The notes beneath the pieces were generated by a model. It did not search any database. It was not told the origin of the DNA and saw only the letters and a list, made by a program, of their open reading frames with translations. The position numbers and the translations under genes are program-made. Shown piece by piece: positions 61,864 through 64,000 of a stretch of 64,000 bases of DNA. Every line of letters starts with the position of its first letter. Position 1 is the stretch's first letter. The stretch is taken from NCBI GenBank assembly GCA_963745945.1, contig CAVUZG010000007.1, positions 434,001 to 498,000 of the forward strand. The letters are read 5' to 3'. The DNA is from DATFVA01 sp963745945. GTDB lineage: Bacteria; Bacteroidota; Ignavibacteria; Ignavibacteriales; Ignavibacteriaceae.

Positions 61864-62274
61864 CTATCTTTCGGAAATATCTTCGGCACTTCCCATATAT
61901 GTTTTGTACAATGCGGTGCTCATCCTTCTTACTTTCAGATCGTTATCAGTTTCAGCAAGTCTTTTAACAGCTTCCATCCCTTTGGGATTTCCGATGTTGT
62001 AAAGCGACAATGCTATCAAAACTTTTGTCCCCGGGTCTTTTTCATTTTTCAATTCTTCAGTTAATAAATTAACTGTTTCATTTATTTTATACAGACCAGC
62101 CATATATATAGAACTTTTCCTTAGTCCTGTATTAGTGGAAGTAATTCCATTCTTCAATGTTTCAATCGAGTTAGGTGTTACATTTTTGTAGCTGGTTTCC
62201 TGTGCCTTTAATCCTGACCCCGCAGCTAAAAAAAGAACTAAAAGAACTGCTAAAGTTGTTGATGCTGTTTTCAT
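61864..62274 (-). CDS. Small exported HEAT-repeat-like protein
   Basis: A 136-residue protein with a signal peptide ending near GSGLKAQ (residue 25) and a mature part of paired helices: LRKSSIYMAGLYKI, NLLTEELKNEKDPGTKVLIALSLYNIG and MEAVKRLAETDNDLKVRRMSTALYKTYMG. This resembles two or three HEAT repeats (the KVLIALSLYNIGNPKGMEAVKRL phrase is typical). AAGGAG stands 7 bases before the ATG. It would act as a periplasmic adaptor; the partner is unknown. It lies 46 bases upstream of the jelly-roll lipoprotein on the same strand. Confidence 0.75.
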   Translation of the reverse strand: MKTASTTLAVLLVLFLAAGSGLKAQETSYKNVTPNSIETLKNGITSTNTGLRKSSIYMAGLYKINETVNLLTEELKNEKDPGTKVLIALSLYNIGNPKGMEAVKRLAETDNDLKVRRMSTALYKTYMGSAEDISER

Positions 62275-62463
62275 TTTTTTATCTCCTTTAATTTTGGTGA
62301 AGAACTGTTTTTATTTAATCTCCACTGTTAAATTAAAGTAGCTATTTGCAACAGGTGTCATACACAAGTAAAGCATTGTAAAGAATTGTCATGGTTTCGG
62401 ATTTAATAAAAATTCAACTGAAATAATCGAATTCAAATCCGGGTTAAATCAAACGAAAATCCA

Positions 62464-63012
62464 TCACTCAACTGAAAATCCCAAATCCTGCCAGGCACCA
62501 AAATAATCACCCAAAGTTGATTTAACCATTCCCCTGCTTTTGTAAGCATTTTCAAATTTCGGATTTAACTTTATAGCTTCATCAAAATCAAGAATTGCTT
62601 CACCATACTCACCAAGATCCGATTTAACCTTACCCCTGTAGTAATAAGCATCAGAAGATGAAGAGTTCAAATCAATAGCTCTTGAAAACAATTCCATCGC
62701 TGCTTCATACATACAATGCCTGTATTTAATAATGCCTTCCTCTATACAATTACGGCAAGCTTTTTTATCAATCTCTACTGATTTTTCAAAATCTTTTGAC
62801 GCTCCGCTAAAATCTCCCATATCAGCCTTGATTGTAGCACGGTTATAATATGCCAGTGCATCTTCAGGGTTTTGTTCAATTGCCATTGAATAATTCTCTA
62901 TTGCTTTTGACAGCTTACCTTTATCCGCATTTGCAGTTCCCTCAAGATTGTAAAATGAAATGCTGCCGGGATTATAATTATTGTAATTCCTCATCAATCC
63001 TTTATTTTCCAT
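62464..63012 (-). CDS. Cytoplasmic TPR protein
   Basis: A 182-residue protein built from about four tetratricopeptide repeats, for example KLSKAIENYSMAIEQNPEDALAYYNRA, then DFSGASKDFEKSVEIDKKA, MYEAAMELFSRAIDLNSSSSDAYYYRG and EYGEAILDFDEAIKLNPKFENAYKSRG. There is no signal peptide or membrane segment. It is a paralogue of the protein encoded at 63204-63593, with the same repeat phasing and the same YxRGxxKxDLGDY-type wording. The ATG at 63012 is chosen because GAGG lies 5 bases upstream; an overlapping GTG at 63018 is possible. Partner proteins are unknown. Confidence 0.85.
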   Translation of the reverse strand: MENKGLMRNYNNYNPGSISFYNLEGTANADKGKLSKAIENYSMAIEQNPEDALAYYNRATIKADMGDFSGASKDFEKSVEIDKKACRNCIEEGIIKYRHCMYEAAMELFSRAIDLNSSSSDAYYYRGKVKSDLGEYGEAILDFDEAIKLNPKFENAYKSRGMVKSTLGDYFGAWQDLGFSVE

Positions 63013-63203
63013 ATCCACCTCACTTATTATTAAATTTCAATGAGCAGGAGGGCTTATAAAAATAGGACAATCATTTACATTAGAGTGAATAAACAAAACG
63101 GTAGAGCGTTAAGGGAATTTAACTTAAGTCTGATTAGGGTATGTCAGCAGCAGGTAATTAATTGTAAAAAGATGTCATGGATTTCAGGAAGCGGGAGTTA
63201 CAT

Positions 63204-63593
63204 TCAGGAGAATTTTAAATTTTTATTCAATTTTATTGCGGTGCTGAAATCTTCCATAGCAGAGGAATAATCACCCAGATCAACTTTAATTCTTCCTCTT
63301 TGGTAGTAAGCTTCGGCAAATCTCCAATCCAGAGCAATTGCCCTGTTGAAAAAGGACACTGCTTCATTCAAATAGCCCTTTTTGTATTTGGATAGACCTA
63401 GCGAAAAAAATTCCCGGGCTTCCTGCATTTCTAACTCAATAGATTTTTTGAAATCCTGGCCTGCACCGGTTAAATCACCCATCTCAGCTTTTAGTGTTCC
63501 TCTTTTGTAGTACGCTAATGAATCCAGAGGATTGTTTTCAATTTCCCGTGTATATTTTTCTAATTCCATTTCGCCTCGTTTCTGCACTTGCAT
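63204..63593 (-). CDS. TPR protein, paralogue of the preceding one
   Basis: A 129-residue protein with three tetratricopeptide repeats: ENNPLDSLAYYKRGTLKAEMGDL, a middle unit with AREFFSLGLSKYKKGYLNEAVSFF, and FAEAYYQRGRIKVDLGDYSSAMEDF. It matches its neighbour at 62464-63012 repeat by repeat but is shorter at both ends. GAGGTGAT 4 bases before the ATG at 63593 supports that start, although an ATG at 63569, also preceded by GAGG, is nearly as good. There is no signal peptide. It probably arose by tandem duplication. Confidence 0.82.
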   Translation of the reverse strand: MQVQKRGEMELEKYTREIENNPLDSLAYYKRGTLKAEMGDLTGAGQDFKKSIELEMQEAREFFSLGLSKYKKGYLNEAVSFFNRAIALDWRFAEAYYQRGRIKVDLGDYSSAMEDFSTAIKLNKNLKFS

Positions 63594-63755
63594 AGTATCA
63601 CCTCAAATAAAATTCGTAAAACCTAACAATAAAATGTAAAAACAGCCGGATAAGAAAATCTTTGAATCAAAGAAAGGTAAATATGCGGGGAAATCCTATA
63701 ATCTAAATCACATTATGTAAACATGTGATTTCTTCATGTGATCATCGGGTCATTC

Positions 63756-64000
63756 TTAGTCTATTAGTTTATATCCAATTCCGTGAACTGTTAAGATTAT
63801 CTGCGGATGATTAAAGTCTTTTTCAATTTTTTGACGCAATTTTAGTATAAAATTATCTACAGTTCGTGTTGAGGGACTTTCATCATATCCCCAGATTTTT
63901 TCCAGCAAATCATCGCGGCTTACGGTTTTATTTCTGTGCTTCCATAGGAAATTTAATATTTCAAACTCTTTGTGTGACATCTGAACCGAGTTTTCACTTT
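63756..64000 (-). CDS. OmpR-family response regulator, C-terminal DNA-binding part (truncated by window edge)
   Basis: Only the winged-helix output domain is in the window: MSHKEFEILNFLWKHRNKTVSRDDL, then TRTVDNFILKLRQKIE and the end motif IILTVHGIGYKLID. The frame is open to base 64000, reading upstream into codons with no start, so the receiver domain must lie to the right of the window. This is a second OmpR-type regulator, distinct from the one at 33835-34506. No kinase gene lies downstream of it; the next genes are the TPR proteins. Confidence 0.9.
   Translation of the reverse strand, partial: SENSVQMSHKEFEILNFLWKHRNKTVSRDDLLEKIWGYDESPSTRTVDNFILKLRQKIEKDFNHPQIILTVHGIGYKLID

Noticed and set aside
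1..64000. Search by eye for CRISPR arrays, tRNA or rRNA genes, transposases, phage genes and replication origins
   Set aside because: No regularly spaced direct repeats, no cloverleaf or rRNA core sequences and no transposase or integrase motifs were found in gaps or genes; short intergenic gaps leave little room for them.

Overview
The window is AT-rich, gene-dense bacterial chromosome. Its best fit is a member of the Ignavibacteria or a close relative in the Bacteroidota/Chlorobi (FCB) group. The evidence is several large secreted proteins ending in the type IX secretion (T9SS) type A sorting domain with the motif NYPNPFNP, a PorV/PorQ-family barrel, a SusC-like TonB receptor with a carboxypeptidase-like regulatory domain, DUF5686, DUF4397, DUF6029-like and Omp28 proteins, and many starts with weak or no Shine-Dalgarno sequence. 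This placement is inferred from gene content; I recognised no rRNA or tRNA gene, CRISPR array or insertion sequence.

Layout. 1-5483: 3' end of radA, a GTG-initiated RRM RNA-binding protein, then a small accessory block on the minus strand (methyltransferase, VapBC toxin-antitoxin, exported protein) and a frame-broken DUF5686 gene. 5537-8233: a convergent pair for lysine breakdown through saccharopine. 8394-14926: a co-directional run with two M16 peptidases (one active, one degenerate and fused to a LolA-like tail), a YihX-like HAD phosphatase with a damaged 5' end, a lipoprotein L,D-transpeptidase, the GTPase YchF and a small acetyltransferase. 14997-21740: OsmC, a barrel-like exported protein, the ergothioneine genes egtB-egtD, a DinB protein and valS. 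21926-30329: a YHS protein, an HMA-like small protein, a class B acid phosphatase, an esterase, DUF1015-serC and several lipoproteins or hydrolases. 30380-34928: delta-1-pyrroline-5-carboxylate dehydrogenase, a two-component system broken up by two near-identical terminators, and a lysine-rich secreted protein. 35152-44279: an Asp-box T9SS protein, a membrane protein followed by a relic of LigD, a dipeptidyl peptidase IV, a MATE/ANK-like transporter and an SGNH-TPR protein.

44441-60281 is a 16-kb stretch in which every recognised gene is on the minus strand. From upstream to downstream these are a TrmB-type regulator, an Omp28 lipoprotein, a T9SS-secreted Omp28 protein, a small T9SS cargo, a TlpA thioredoxin, a DUF6029-like barrel, a regulatory gap with a perfect 32-bp palindrome, a DUF4397 lipoprotein, a SusC-like TonB receptor, a large secreted protein and a PorV-like barrel. 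It looks like one or two linked cell-surface systems and is the most interesting part of the window. The right end holds a lipoprotein with a duplicated sugar-binding-type domain, small HEAT and TPR proteins and the truncated end of an OmpR-type response regulator.

Four genes (DUF5686, the HAD phosphatase, valS and DUF1015) each look whole if one extra base is removed, three of them at a short homopolymer. That shared signature points to insertion errors in the assembly more than to four independent inactivations, and it should be kept in mind when reading any broken gene here.
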